A DNA stretch of 64,000 bases from Anthopleura xanthogrammica (GCA_964019055.1 OZ025212.1:4058766-4122765); one strand, 5' to 3'. Shown: positions 45,548-58,200, counted from the first letter of the stretch. Notes: a model not told the origin generated them from the letters alone. Numbers and translations: made by a program.

Positions 45548-46833
45548 CTTCTGGGGGTTTGGACATTGGTGGTTTCAGGCAATACATATGGTATCCTCTA
45601 TCACAGTCATCACAGAACAAAAGCTGATCCTGAAAAAATCGTAAAAAATCAAATATTAATGAAGATTCCGTAAATTGGAAAAATACTGCTTATATGTATC
45701 ATAACAAAAAATACACCTTCCATGTAACTTTGAAACCATCTGACCAGGTTGGTGTAGTTTCAAGAGGTATCTACACCTCCCCTCACAGGGGAAATACATG
45801 TAATGCTCACTCCAAAGCTCGATTTTCTTGACTGTTTTTGACAGCTACCTAATGGTACATATGGCAAATTTGCTCCAGCATGGAATGGAGGTCGAATGGA
45901 GGTTTGTTTTACTTACATCATTGTCAGAAGTGCCACAAAGGCTACATGACTTGCACTCTATACACTGCCAGTGATATTTCTTGACATTTTCGGTTAGTCT
46001 TGCAGTAAACTGCAGACATGATGGATGCCCTGTGTTGGAAAACATATAGTTAGAAAAAACAACAATAGTCTAGCAAAGCGATTATTTGCCTTTTACTACT
46101 ACTATGGGTAATGCTTTGTGAATGGTCCTTCTTATTCAAATTTTCACAGCCCCACGATAATAGTAAGACAGTTGGTGCTAATCATTAAACTGAACAGAAG
46201 AAAGTGTGAAAGGGATTCTGGGATTGGTTGTAAATGACACTAAAATGCAAATGGCCTACTTTGCCAGAATCAAAAAAAATTAAACTTTCTCCCACGCTCC
46301 TTGAGGTTCACTTCACACACACTACCACTACATACCAGAACATTATTTACAACACACAACCCTCAACTCACACGATTATTTATGGAGTGAAGAATATCAG
46401 AGAACCTGGAGAAAAATTCTCAGTAAATCAGTAGCTTTTGAAGATGATAGAAATACAAATTATTCCAAAAATACCATACCTGATCTGCCACAGTCTGCAC
46501 AGGACAGCAGTTCCTCTGGTGCTCCTGTCTTCTTGTTGTGAAGTCTATCGCCCAAACAGAAGTCACAGTAGCTATTAGGTGTTGCAGTATGCAGAAGTGG
46601 TCCATCCATTTTGCGCACCACCTTAACTACAGGTGAAGGCGGCTTTGGGGACTCTACAGCAATCATGCTAGGAGCTGGAGTTGATGGCATGGAGGGGTGG
46701 GATTCCTCAGGTTGTGAAGGGTTGTTATCAAGATCATGGTTGTAATGAGTGTAGTGGTACTTCAGGCCTGGACCATTCTTGTATCTTCTTCCACAAACTG
46801 CAAAAAAAATGAATAAAAAAATGAGCGAAAATT

Positions 46834-46893
<60 letters not shown>

Positions 46894-48539
46894 GGGAGTT
46901 AGTGATGAGTGAGAAAACGAATTCATAAAATATTATAAGTTGTGGATACTTTTTTACTCCTACAAAAATAAAACATACTTTCACAAACGTAAGGTTTCTT
47001 GCGATCATCTGGGTTCATTCTTGCCAGTTCTTCCTTTGTTATATTTCTGACAGTTAAGGATCCTGAGGTAGACATTATTGCTGCACGCTGAAAATTACAC
47101 AAAATTAAAAAAGGTCATTACAAATGAAAATGAACTAATAAGGGAATGAACAAATGAATGAATATATGAATGTATGGATAAAAAGTTAAATTTTACACCG
47201 TAAAAAATAAGAGAGATCACTTACTGACGTTTCGGACGCTAGTCCTTCGTCGGAGTAAAAGAGAGAATAAGATTGGAAGGTAGTGTATATATGATGAAGA
47301 TATATCATATATACACTACCTTCCAATCTTATTCTCTCTTTTACTCCGACGAAGGACTAGCGTCCGAAACGTCAGTAAGTGATCTCTCTTATTTTTTACG
47401 GTGTAAAATTTAACTTTTTATCCATACTGTTTCATTAGAAACACCGACGCAGCCCACACTAGCTTACCGCTAGTTATCATCTCTTTACGAATATATGAAT
47501 GAATGAGAAAATGAAAAAGAGAAAAAGAAATCAATGAATGAGGGAATGAGTAAATGAATGAGTAAATAAATGAATGAATAAAAAAATGGTAGAATAAGCA
47601 ATGAATGAATTAGCTATAGCTTACTGGAAAATGCTTAATGGCAGGAGTAACAACAGGTGCTCCCTTCTTTCTTCCAGGTCTTCCAGGTTTTTTCTTCTTG
47701 TATGCCTCATATTCCTCATCATCAGATGCCATGATTGGTTCTTCAACTTCTTCTTCTAGATCACTAGCATCTAATGGTATTACTTCTTGTTCGATTCCCT
47801 CTTCTTTAACAACATCCTGTGCAGAACTGTCTAGGACTTCACTTATCTGTTCATTGTCAGCTTCACCTGGACAAGAACTACCCTCTACTGATTGACGTAA
47901 AAGAAAGTTTTAAAAATTTAAAAAAGAATGCACAGGAGGAAAGTTTAAGCTTAAATTTTATTTTAATTTCTTAAAATTTCTTAAGCTAGCTTTAAAATAA
48001 GATTACATATTAATTACAGAAAGTTGTACCATGTATCAATCGCACGAATGCCAATCATTACCTATCCCCTCCACCCCCCCCCCCCCCCCCCGGACCCCTG
48101 CGTAAAGCATAAAAGCATTTGCAGCCTTCTAACTGACCTTCATTATCAACATGGCTGCTCTCATCTTCATCATTCTCGGGATGATAGATCCGTTTTCTCT
48201 TCCTCCAGCGCTTCTCTGGGTACGTATAAATATACTGAGGTGTCTTAGGCTCTTTCCTCATGAATCGACTCAGCCACAAACTACAGTTATTCATGGCTAT
48301 TCCAGTCTGGGCGTCCAGAAAGGGAGCTCGCATCTTGCGCTCGAAACAAAGACGTGCATTGAAAGCAGAAACGTTGTCTAAAGCATCTTGATAAAGTTCC
48401 CTAAAAATACAGATATAAGGGAGAGTAGCAAGTAGTAATATTAAGTTGAAAAAAATAAGTGTTTTTGAATGGAAAGACGGCAAAATAATACCTACTTTGG
48501 TTGTTTAGATTCTCGTACGGTCACTCCACGAGCCGCCAT
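45548..48539 (-). CDS. d4/requiem (DPF1/2/3) family PHD-finger protein
   Basis: Seven coding exons on the minus strand: 48539-48496, 48400-48138, 47887-47625, 47087-46979, 46797-46480, 46029-45917 and 45629-45548. All junctions are GT-AG and in frame; 397 codons are visible. Domains in order: Requiem N-terminal domain (residues about 15-85, with [20 protein letters not shown] and a [11 protein letters not shown] segment); acidic linker and an AT-hook-like GRPGRKKG; C2H2 finger [18 protein letters not shown]; double PHD finger from SYCDFCLGD through [10 protein letters not shown] to [14 protein letters not shown]. Vertebrate DPF2 is 391 residues and is a BAF chromatin-remodelling subunit reading acetylated histone H3. 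After PPMSKPPEG a clear donor remains, but I could not find the last exon with the closing W-x-C-x-x-C of PHD2. Orthology to a specific DPF paralogue cannot be set. Confidence 0.9.
46842..46888. repeat. GA dinucleotide microsatellite
   Basis: About 22 GA repeats in the DPF intron beside exon 5. A shorter run of about 12 lies at 45490-45513. Confidence 0.9.
47172..47427. mobile_element. Near-perfect 256-bp palindrome
   Basis: Left arm 47172-47299 and right arm 47300-47427 are complementary over about 120 bp each, with mismatches only in the central ~10 bp. The arms contain gacgtttcggacgctagtcc and its complement. It sits in the DPF intron between exons 3 and 4; a transcript would fold into a long hairpin. 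Probably a recent foldback insertion. Confidence 0.85.
48074..48091. repeat. Poly-C tract (G-quadruplex potential on minus strand)
   Basis: 18 consecutive C, about 50 bp downstream of the exon-2 donor of the DPF gene in its direction of transcription. Confidence 0.8.
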
Positions 48540-48665
48540 TTTGAATGAAATCCACAGGCAACCCAAAGTGGTCTTTGGAATAGAATATGCGAACAAGACC
48601 GAATCAGACCATCAAAAAGGCTCGATGCGTTAAATTTTCAACACATCTTGACTTCTAAACCCGAG
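48540..48665. promoter_or_regulatory. Divergent promoter between DPF and the sulfotransferase-like gene
   Basis: The DPF start codon is at 48539 on the minus strand. On the plus strand a good splice donor (CCGAG|GTAAGT) follows 48665 and could end a non-coding first exon. That exon could join the acceptor before 50525, which leads into the sulfotransferase-like frame. No TATA box is visible. Only transcript data can confirm the exon. Confidence 0.45.
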
Positions 48666-50524
48666 GTAAGTTTGTTTTTTATTAGATTTATCCCAATTAG
48701 TTAATATTATGAGAATGAATGAGAATACCAACAAACTATCATGGCATGGGTTACCTGTGGAGTACACCAAACCATGGAAAGCTAAAGACTGGTATGAGAC
48801 TGGTAGTGCTTTGGTGTCAGAAGCGGGCCACATTGAACGCACAATTTAAGCTGCAAATAGTTTCAATTAAAGCGCTCCATTTTAAAACCACTTTTTAATT
48901 ATGTGATCAATACAATAACCAAGAATTCTTAACGCTTTCTGAGACCTGTTTCTTTCATAAAATTTAACACAAAATTATCCGTCGTACATACCCAATATTT
49001 TGACCTTTTCACTCGACGCGACGATTTTTCTGCCCCTCCCCTCCCTCCAATTTTTTAAAAGCCGTAACCAGATAAGTGTGATCCTTAGAGGAAAGATTGT
49101 GGAAAATCAAATGTATTTATCCCTGGCTTAATTTTTAATTCAACCAGAAAGCTGATTAAAATAAGTCTACCATGGTGAGGTAATCTTGTGGATGTTAATT
49201 GTTGACAACCTGTCTTTCCTTGCTTTTGATAGACTTGCGTGTAACCCTTCACCCTTCACTCATATATACCATTTGGATACAATTTCTTAACCTTGAAAAA
49301 AATTATGAAGATAATTATTTTTTCTTAAGGTAGGGAATCTAGGACAGAAAAGTCAAATCATCACTAGACAAGATGTCCGATGACCCGCGCTTGGCCATTT
49401 TAATTCTTAGAATGCTGGGCGGGTCAGTCCTCGGCTTTTAACTCTCACTTAAACTCGATCGAAATATAGATTGGTTAGTTGATATATCTTTTAGCTTTAT
49501 TTCAGAAAAATGAGAATTCAAACTGCATGATTAACAGTTCGTAATTTGGTATACGATATTTTACTCGACAGAGTTGGAATCATATCAGCGAACGAACTCT
49601 TCCATTTCGTAGCGCCTTTCCTACCCGTTGCATCCAGTTTTATCGACATAAGGAAATCCCCAGAAATATTCTTTTACAGGTTCAATAAATCGGTCGTCAG
49701 TGCCTATTGTTTTTATGCTACATTTGAATGGCTTTTATTACGCTTCATGTCTAATAAACCGTCGTATTCACACCTCATTGAACCAAGCTGGTACCCGCGC
49801 GAACTAGTGGTTGCATTTTCTTTTTTGACTGTTTAACCAACCTGCTGCCGACTTTATCAGTTTTATATATCAAATTTCTGACAAATCAACAACTCTGGTC
49901 AAATACACAGATAAGAAATGGCCAGTTCTTAAGAAACTAAAGGATAATAGAAAAAAATATTGTTAGAACTGGAAAACAGTATAGTACCAGGAGTGCAAGG
50001 TATGATCTGAGCCGTCAAATTTGAATGAAAGACGAGAGCTTGGCTGTCGATATATAAAATACAACGGTAAGTGAATAAATATTTTTAAAATTTTGATAAC
50101 TGTTATTTTTTCGAGGAGAAGAGGAAAGTAACATAAGTATAAGATAGATTTATTTTTCGAACAAAGCATTTCAGCAGTTCATTGCTTCTTGTATTCGACG
50201 CTCCGCCTCATGATTAGCCACCAACCTCTATTTTGTTCGCGCTTTACGGTCTTGAGGTTTTTTGGGTCATTTCCTGAAGTCAAATCAAAAATGTTTGACA
50301 GCCGCTTTGTCTTGCTCAATCAACAATGGCTGGTGGCTGGACTTAGAGAATCGACAGACTATGGAAAAACTTTAAATAAGTGTTTTTTTATTCATTATTT
50401 TCAAGACAGATCAAGTCTAAATTTTATTTTTCTGAGACGCGAATCCATGAAAGTCGTTGGCGGTGAGAGTTGACTACCAGGAAGTTAACGAATTAACTGC
50501 TTGAAAACTTTTTTTCTTTTCCAG
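48666..50524 (+). other. Probable 5' intron of the sulfotransferase-like gene
   Basis: No coding exon recognised. It ends in a strong acceptor (tttttttcttttccag, 50524) 89 bp before the start codon at 50614. Small frames at 49546-49836 and 50189-50473 have no support. Confidence 0.45.
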
Positions 50525-50613
50525 GCAAGTGGACAATGGAATTGCACGACTAGATGGTTTTTACTTTACTTCTCCAGTGAACTCGGACCCTTTTTTTACC
50601 GAGATAGATCGCG

Positions 50614-51765
50614 ATGCCGCTATTGGCCATGTTCGTGGCTCGGGCCATGATGATTCTCGCTGTCATCGGAAGCTTTTCCATGTATTTCTACCTGACCGTT
50701 CTGCGATTTTCCCCTCCATTTGGTCGACCTCGGGCTGTTTATCTACGGCCACCTTCTTTTGAATGGGACAGAGCTGATCGTAGGAATGTTATAATAGTTA
50801 CTGAATCACCAAATGACCCCAATATCATTGGAAATCTTTTCAATCAACACCCTAAAGTCTTCTACGTTGAGCAACCTCTCTATCCATTTGAGATGTTCAG
50901 GAATCTGAACTACACGTGCAAAAGCAAATACAGCGGTCAAGTCAGGGCATTTTTGGACAATTTGTTTCACTGTAGGTTCAACGGGTATAGGGATTACCTG
51001 ACGTTTTTGTCGCATCCAGGGCTTTCATCGCCTCGTTTTCGATTGTCAAGCAAAGCCCTATCCTCCCCTCCCTTGTGCAGAAAAGAAGTGAACACTTACT
51101 CAAACGAGAGTAATTTTCTGAAGGACTGTCCATTGCTGAACGCTAAGTGGGTTTCCATTGTATGCGCACGAAAAATGCATATTGTTGTATCACTGTGTGC
51201 CAAGAGAGCCCCTGGTGGGGGACTCGCGGGATTACTCCCTCTAATGACGTCACAGTCTATGGCGACCCGGGTTTTACATCTCGTGCGGGATCCTCGAGCA
51301 GTTGTCTGGGAGATGATTGCCAAAGACGGGCACCCGGAGAACAACTTACACCAACTCACCACGCTCGAGAATAAGATTAAGAAGCGTTGTATCGAGATGA
51401 ACATGGATTCTGATTTTCTTCAATCACTACCTAGCGATCTGGTAGGGCAATACCAGATCATAAGGTACGAAGATGTTGGTAAAAATCTCGTAAAATCAGC
51501 AAACACTGCCTTTGAATTTGCTGGCATTAATAGACCTAGAGAGGTTAATGAGTATATTGAACGTCAAAAACCTGGTTTCAATACTAATGGTGATGACAAT
51601 AGTTGGAGACTTGTGATAGACATGAAAGTTGTAGCTATGATAGAAAATCACTGCGCACACGTTATAGGAAAACTGGGGTACAAAACGATATCAAATGAGC
51701 GTGTTTTAAGAAACTTAAACTACTCTCTTCTGGAGAAATATGAGCTGGAAAAACAGCAAAGTTAG
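50614..51765 (+). CDS. Carbohydrate sulfotransferase-like protein with altered PAPS loop
   Basis: Single coding exon of 383 residues. Type II topology: short N-terminus, membrane anchor at about 11-31, then a lumenal domain. Similarity to the CHST1/3-type Golgi sulfotransferases is seen at IIGNLFNQHPKVFYVEQPLYPFEMF (71-95, family NQHP..FY..EPL), at VLHLVRDPRAV (220-230, the 3'-phosphate-binding motif) and at RYEDV (284-288). The family moves sulfate from PAPS to sugars. The usual 5'-phosphosulfate loop (R-x-G-S-S) is replaced by TESPNDPN (63-70), so catalysis is doubtful. The start is chosen because it gives the anchor and follows a 5' splice acceptor. No frameshift; it may be a divergent or inactive paralogue. 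Confidence 0.8.
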   Translation: MPLLAMFVARAMMILAVIGSFSMYFYLTVLRFSPPFGRPRAVYLRPPSFEWDRADRRNVIIVTESPNDPNIIGNLFNQHPKVFYVEQPLYPFEMFRNLNYTCKSKYSGQVRAFLDNLFHCRFNGYRDYLTFLSHPGLSSPRFRLSSKALSSPPLCRKEVNTYSNESNFLKDCPLLNAKWVSIVCARKMHIVVSLCAKRAPGGGLAGLLPLMTSQSMATRVLHLVRDPRAVVWEMIAKDGHPENNLHQLTTLENKIKKRCIEMNMDSDFLQSLPSDLVGQYQIIRYEDVGKNLVKSANTAFEFAGINRPREVNEYIERQKPGFNTNGDDNSWRLVIDMKVVAMIENHCAHVIGKLGYKTISNERVLRNLNYSLLEKYELEKQQS

Positions 51766-51810
51766 TGTAGGAAACAATTATAAAAGGATTTGGAAAATAT
51801 GTCCGAAGCA

Positions 51811-51816
51811 AATAAA
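51811..51816 (+). terminator. PolyA signal of the sulfotransferase-like gene
   Basis: AATAAA 45 bp after the stop codon. Confidence 0.7.
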
Positions 51817-51950
51817 ACTAATAGTACGCAACTATTTGCTATTTCATCAGTCTTTCTTTCAACTGTTTAATAATTTCCAGCGCAATACACTATAAGCATC
51901 ATCACTGTATTTCAGTCGTCTGTACCGTATACTTCATGATTGTGGATCCC

Positions 51951-52190
51951 GGCCAGGCGTAGCTCAGTTGGTTAGAGCGCGGCCTTCAGAGCGAGAGGTC
52001 CGGGGTTCGTGCGATCCTCAGGATCTCCATGTCTGTTTCAACTTCTCTCTAATCCGTGTAGCTTCAGCTTTGATTACTCTTAAAACAGAGCACTGATGGA
52101 GAGAGGTGGTAAAGTGCGCACCGTACTTCCATTGATACCAGTTGAATCTCAACTGAAGGAACTACCGACGTTAAATATTGGTATTTTACC
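51951..52190 (+). repeat. tRNA-derived SINE
   Basis: The head reads GTAGCTCAGTTGGTTAGAGCGC (51959-51980; a perfect A box) followed by ggtccggggttcg, a B box interrupted by an insertion. It cannot fold into a complete tRNA with paired acceptor stem; the 3' part is unrelated. The right border is approximate. Confidence 0.65.
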
Positions 52191-52371
52191 TTCAAACTAA
52201 TGCATCAACGGATGCCTTTTTAGTGTGCATTCATTCCACGATATATTGCACAACTGAGGAGCTTGATTCGTATGCAATGAATGCGCATTACTGACTCCGG
52301 ACTTAATCACTCGCGGCCATATTTGTTCCTTGGGCTCAACGCATATTGGGAGCGCATATATAAGAATAATC

Positions 52372-52541
52372 CCCTTCACAGTTTCCTGCGCACTCTTGAA
52401 AGGTAACAGCGAGACATGAGATGACCTTGCAATAATAGAGACATGTTATATAATAAGTGTTTTAAGATTTAAAAAAAAGGTCTCTATCATTGCAAGTCAC
52501 CTTCAAGTTGGCGCAGGGAACTGTGAAAGGGACTATTAACA
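52372..52541. mobile_element. Foldback MITE, third copy
   Basis: Ends ccccttcacagtttcctgcg and gcgcagggaactgtgaaagg, with inner complementary segments gcaataatagagac/gtctctatcattgc. Confidence 0.75.
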
Positions 52542-55273
52542 TGTATTTTATGCAAAGAAGAAAATCACGACAGTGTTCGACAGCTGTGGAATATTTTTAT
52601 TAGCATTACCATGCACTTCAATCTATTGTTTTAGTCCTAAGTATCATACATATCTTTTACAAAACTATGATGTATAGTCTTTCTATTTTAATGATGGCAT
52701 GACCTAACTACTTAACTACACTGTAACACGGTGATCTATTTACTGCGCAACACCTGTCGTCAGAATACCCCGCGTTGCACCGTGCAAAAGCACTTTTGAG
52801 TAAACTTTTTGAGTTCTTATTAGCCTTTGATATTCCTCTAACTGATACTCAAGAATTTTGAAGTTCATTTACTTATACTAGTTGATACAAAACTAAATTA
52901 TTCACCGGCTAACATGCACTTTATATACAAGATCGATAAGCGCGCTCAAAGGTTATCCCTCCAGCCCTTTTGCGCATCAATCCTAGGACGGTAATACTTG
53001 ATCTAGCTTGAAAACGAGGCTTTGAGTCGAACCCTAAAAGCCTCGTTTTCGAGCTTATCATATAACGACAAAAAAAATAAGTACTGCGCTACCTGTGGTA
53101 GCAGATGAAAGCTGAGAAATCGATTGGCTTAAATTAAAGCTGTTTTCTTTGACTATTGTCAATATCAAATTCTCCCACAACAAGCATTACAGTTTAATTT
53201 ACTTCAGTAAAACATTTCTTTCAGTATAGGTGCACAGGTTTAAGTAAGAGAACAGAAAAGATATATTAATTTATATTTTCAAAATGTTTGACTGTTAAGT
53301 TCCAGCTTGTATGTAAGTTGTTCTGTAAGTTTGAGGTGAGGGCCCCCAGAGTAATATTAAAATAAGATCAATAGGTTTAGCCTAGTTCAAGAACGAGAGC
53401 CAAGATAAACAGTTAGAATTAAGGAATGTTAGCCTTTAACATGAATTTGTAGAGATCTATTCCCTCCCCCCACCCCGCAAAGTAACATGACTGATTTCCC
53501 TAAGATCAGTTGCTAAAATATATCCACGTGTCGCAAAATATGATCAGTAATGGGATTTTACAGGGGAGAATTACTAGACTGTAACCCACTTTTCTAAAGA
53601 AGAAGCCTTTCCTAAAAATCACGAATATTTTGGTAGGACAGGCATTACAAAACACAAAAAGGACTACCTCATTTGGACGCCATAAAAGATCAAAAACTGT
53701 AGTTTACAATAGTAAAACTCAAGTTAAATACATTTAAAAGCAATAAAATTATAGAAATTCTTTAGAGGATATTCCCTTAAGTCAGACCTCAATTTCTTCA
53801 TGCGCTGATTTTGATCTATTTTATTCACGTGAATGAAAACTTTGACGTATGGCTCGGTGTAAATATTCAGTTTCCAACTCAAAGCAAACTACTAGCTATC
53901 AGCTTTGCGTTAATATATTGAACTAAATAGGCAATGTGCATCAAAGCCCACAAAGCGCTCTAGGAAACTGAGTCCTGCAAATATGGAACAGCAACATCCA
54001 AGGAAAGACAGAAAAAAATTGACTGTTATTTCCGTCTGTTATAATACTTGCATTCCCATTAAAAATGTCGAAGGAAAAATTGTTAGATGATTTTTCCGGT
54101 TTAAATGAGCCAAAAAAGCGTAAGGACTCAATTTCCCATCATGCTTTGTGCTAGAAATTCGAGCTCATGGACATTGGCTATTTACTAAACACAGACCAGG
54201 AGACTCCTGACACAGACAGACAAACCCTTGGGGTTTTTTCAACACTAGCCAATCACGATACGTTAAGACAACAGCAGTTTTCGAGTGGAAAACCATGCGG
54301 TACTTCGACTTTCAAATGGGTTCCGAACTCAACCAATGAAATTCACTATAAAACACAAAACAGCCAATCACAGGGCTCGAGTGCGGAAGCCATTTAAGAG
54401 CTAGGAGTACCGCACGTCGTCCACCACTCTACTTTATTGAGACTCCTCGACTCTGTAAGCATTAAAATTCTAATTTTAACCGTTTAAGAATGCAATTTCT
54501 ATCGTTATTTTATTCTATTATTAAAATAAGGTATGTGTAATTAACAAAAATATCTTTCTAGATTTTTCAAACTGAGCGTAGTACTCTTCTTCAGCGTCTA
54601 AATGAAAAGCATGTTTTGGAGCACAAACACAACTAGAAATCAAATCAGCCTCAATAGTAAAACCAAAAAACTACTGGCGTACTCTGTAGCAAATTTTTTT
54701 TTCTGGTAATTTGTTGTGGATCATTTTTGAGTTTGACGTTAAATTCTCGCGCGACGAGTAAAATGGCGGAAGTCGCGGATGTCAAAAAAATAAAAAATAA
54801 AAAATAGGGAGTGAATGAAACGCATCTTTTGTACGCAAAGTGAGCAAGGTCAAAACCAGTATGACCCAATAAAAAATATAAAATTAAAAGCAATGAAGAA
54901 AAGATAAAATAATAATATAATAATACTAGAACAGACCATCTTGTTTTATTTCTCTCCCTATTATGGGTTCTTTCGCTCCTTGATTGCCACGTCAGCTCAA
55001 CAACTTGACTTGGTATACCGGAGGACAGGAATCTGCGGTTTAGCTTGACAACTTCCGAGCAATATTTAAGCCCCTCTTACACTTCAAGAGCGCTGACTGC
55101 AAAGTTTGTAAGTGGATTATCTTGTCTCTCGTTTGTCATCTCACAAGGCCCAGCTGTTAGCAGTATCCATATCTCAGTTACGTATAGTCAAATACTAAGA
55201 ATATAACAAGGCTAGAACTTGTTTTCTTCTATACATTTGGAATCCACAAGAATTATTTGGTTTAGATCAATGT
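52542..55273. other. Intergenic with short hairpin
   Basis: No supported gene. A hairpin at about 53007-53062 pairs agcttgaaaacgaggctt with aagcctcgttttcgagctt. A 29-codon frame at 54065 (with PKKRKD) is too short to call. An AATAAA on the minus strand at 54960-54955 could end the PTK7-like mRNA. Confidence 0.4.
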
Positions 55274-58200
55274 TCATACATGACTGTCGACAGCTACTTC
55301 AGACATCTCGGCATATATTTTCTCGAATGAAGGTCTATTATCAGGGTCATCTTCCCAGCATTTGTTCAGAACACTGGCGACGCTTTCAGGGCAATTATCA
55401 GGCTTTGAGAGGCGAAGGTCATCTTTGACGCACTTAAGGACTTCCTCATCCGCGCGGTCTTCGTATGGCGTCCGTCCCAGCGTGTAAATCTCCCAGGCAA
55501 GGACCCCAAACGACCAGACATCGCTTTTCTCGGTGAAGTCATCGTTGAAGATGGCTTCAGGTGCCATCCACCGCAAAGGAATGAGAATATTATTAAATCT
55601 GAAGTATTCGCTATTGTACAGGTCGTAGCTGAGACTCAGGAATCCAATCTTGACTTGCAAGTCTTTGGTGACCATGCAGTTTCTTGCGGCAACGTCTTTG
55701 TGGATGAAGTTGTTTGCAGCCAGGTACGCCATGCCGGACACGATATTTGAACACATGGAGAGCTTCTGACTGGAGTTGATGGTGCTGCGACCATTGTCGT
55801 AGCATGAGAGAAGATATTGCTTAAGGTCACCCTGTGGTGAGAAAGAAACCTCAGATTAGTCAGCGCAATGTGGTTATGTAAACACTATAACACTATGATG
55901 TCAGCGCTTTTCGCGTGAAATCCTGAACGGGGTTTTTTAATTTTCGTGATCTGTGATGAGCATCTTCTCAGTAAACGTCGTGAATCGTGAATTTTCTTGA
56001 ATTTGAGCGTTTGATAATTTCCGTGAGCCGTGATCGTCCTTTTTAAATTTTCGTGAACCATGCCGAGACCCCCCTTACCGTCCTTGTTTACATGGGTGAG
56101 AATAATAAAAAAAAATAGACTAAATCTTCGTTCGGAATATTTAGTCTAATATTCAGCGGTTCTTACTTTCCACTATCTCATAAACTGAATTTTATTGTGA
56201 TTTCATTCGTGTTGCTGCTATTTTGCGCACTTTGGCGATCATGATCCTTAGCGTTAAAACATTAGATTGTTTTGATGTGACGTCATAGTGTTATAGGAAA
56301 ATTGTCATATTTCATGTTATAGGGAGTTTCATTTCCTGTGAGCATCCTTAAGCTGCGGTTTGTATCAAAAAGCTTTACTTGTTGAATAAGAAATGTTTCT
56401 CGTGATCCTCAGCGATATCAGTTCTCTAGGTTTATGCGTGCAAGTACGAGCTGACTAATCACAGCGCACTTCGATGCTTAGCCAAGCGGCCCTAGCTCCC
56501 AGATTCTTCCCAATACAAAAACACGCGTTTAGTTCTTCGTACAGTTGACAAAGGGACACATACCTTTTCCAAGGATTCAAAGATCATGTATAGAGGATCG
56601 ATGTCTCTACATACACCCAACAACGATACGATATGTGGGTTGTCCATGTTGACCATCGCTCCCATCTCTCGCCGGAAGTCTTCCTTGAGAATATCATCCT
56701 TTGCTATCAAAGACTTCACCACGACCATGGTCTCTCTTTCACCGTCTTTTATCCCACTGGCTCGTGCTAGGAACGCGCGCCCGTACGAACCGTTACCCAG
56801 GGTGCGTAGCGCTTCGAGGTCGTGACGCGGGAATTCCATTTTGTTGTAGTTGCCAGGCTTGCCGTTGGTTGGCTGGAGAGCCATTTCTGGATTTTCGTCG
56901 CAGTTTTCAAGATCATCGCCCACAACAACAGCCACTGTAAACCAAGTCACAAGAAAAATATTATCAGATTTCACGCGCAATAAGATATTAAAATCGTTTG
57001 TTTTTTACCCAAGCATAAACTTTATCAAACCCTGAAACAATCTCTGGGCTGACCAAACTCAAGGTATGGCAAACTCATAGATCGAACCCTGAAACAACCT
57101 CACAGATCGAATTGGAATTTAGCGTGTTTGGTTTTGCGGAGGGAGGAAAACCGGAAAACTAGGAGAAAAACCCTCGAATCAAGTAAGAGGCCTAACAAAC
57201 TCTATTCACATGTGATGCCGAGTTTAGGAATCGAGCCCAATACCCAAGAGGTGGGAGGCGACGTCACCGGGAACGCCACGCAGTTGGTTTTTTTGTCATA
57301 CAACAATACTTACATTGTTCTCTTTTCTGCTGTTTCGCTCGGCGACTCTTGCAGTATATCATAAGCCCAACAACTAGAATAATATAGGCGGCGGCACAAC
57401 CAACAGCTATCCCAATAGTACGGCCCATCGCATTAGCTTTAGAAGCGCCAATAGCAGGAGGTTTGACCACCCTAAGCGAAATAGTGATCTGCTTGAAATT
57501 CGCTCTGTTTGCTGCTATACAATAGTATCTGCCTTGATCAACGAACTGTGTCTTCTCGATATAGAGAGTGCCATTCTCAAGCTCATGGAAGCGCTTTTTC
57601 TTGAGTAGCTTGTCTCCACCATATTCTTCTTTCCCCCAGCTGATTTTGGGTTTTGGGTAACCAGACGCGTTGCAGTGAATCCAGATGGATTCATGGATTA
57701 TCGCAGTGGTGTTTTGTGGTTTAAGCACCCATTCGGGATAAACTAAAATGGGAACAAAAAACAATTTTTTTTGGGAACTTTGTGTCTCTCTCAGAGGAGG
57801 AGCCAAACTATCCCAAGTGCCTTTGCGTGCTTATAGTTTCCTTTGGTTTCAACCGATGTATGTGCAACCTTTTGCTATCATACTTTTACTACTAATAATT
57901 CTAATACTAAACTGTACTGAACGACCTGTACTGAACGTGAAAGTGGAAAAAAATGTGCAGACAAAGTTTGGGAAAAATTTCATATTGTTGTGACCTTGTG
58001 CTGATTGCATTCACATCACCCATAGTGCATTTCAGGCTTGGTATACACCATGCCCCATGCCCCATGCCCCATGCCCCATGCCCCATGCCCCATGCCCCAT
58101 GCCCCATGCCCCATGCCCCATGCCCCATGCCCCATGCCCCATGCCCCATGCCCCATGCCCCATGCCCCATGCCCCATGCCCCATGCCCCATGCCCCATGC

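Noticed and set aside
51951..52025. tRNA gene
   Set aside because: A box is perfect, but the B box is interrupted and the acceptor stem does not pair; it is a SINE head.
54065..54154. 29-codon frame with a basic PKKRKD motif
   Set aside because: Too short, with no splice sites or family match.
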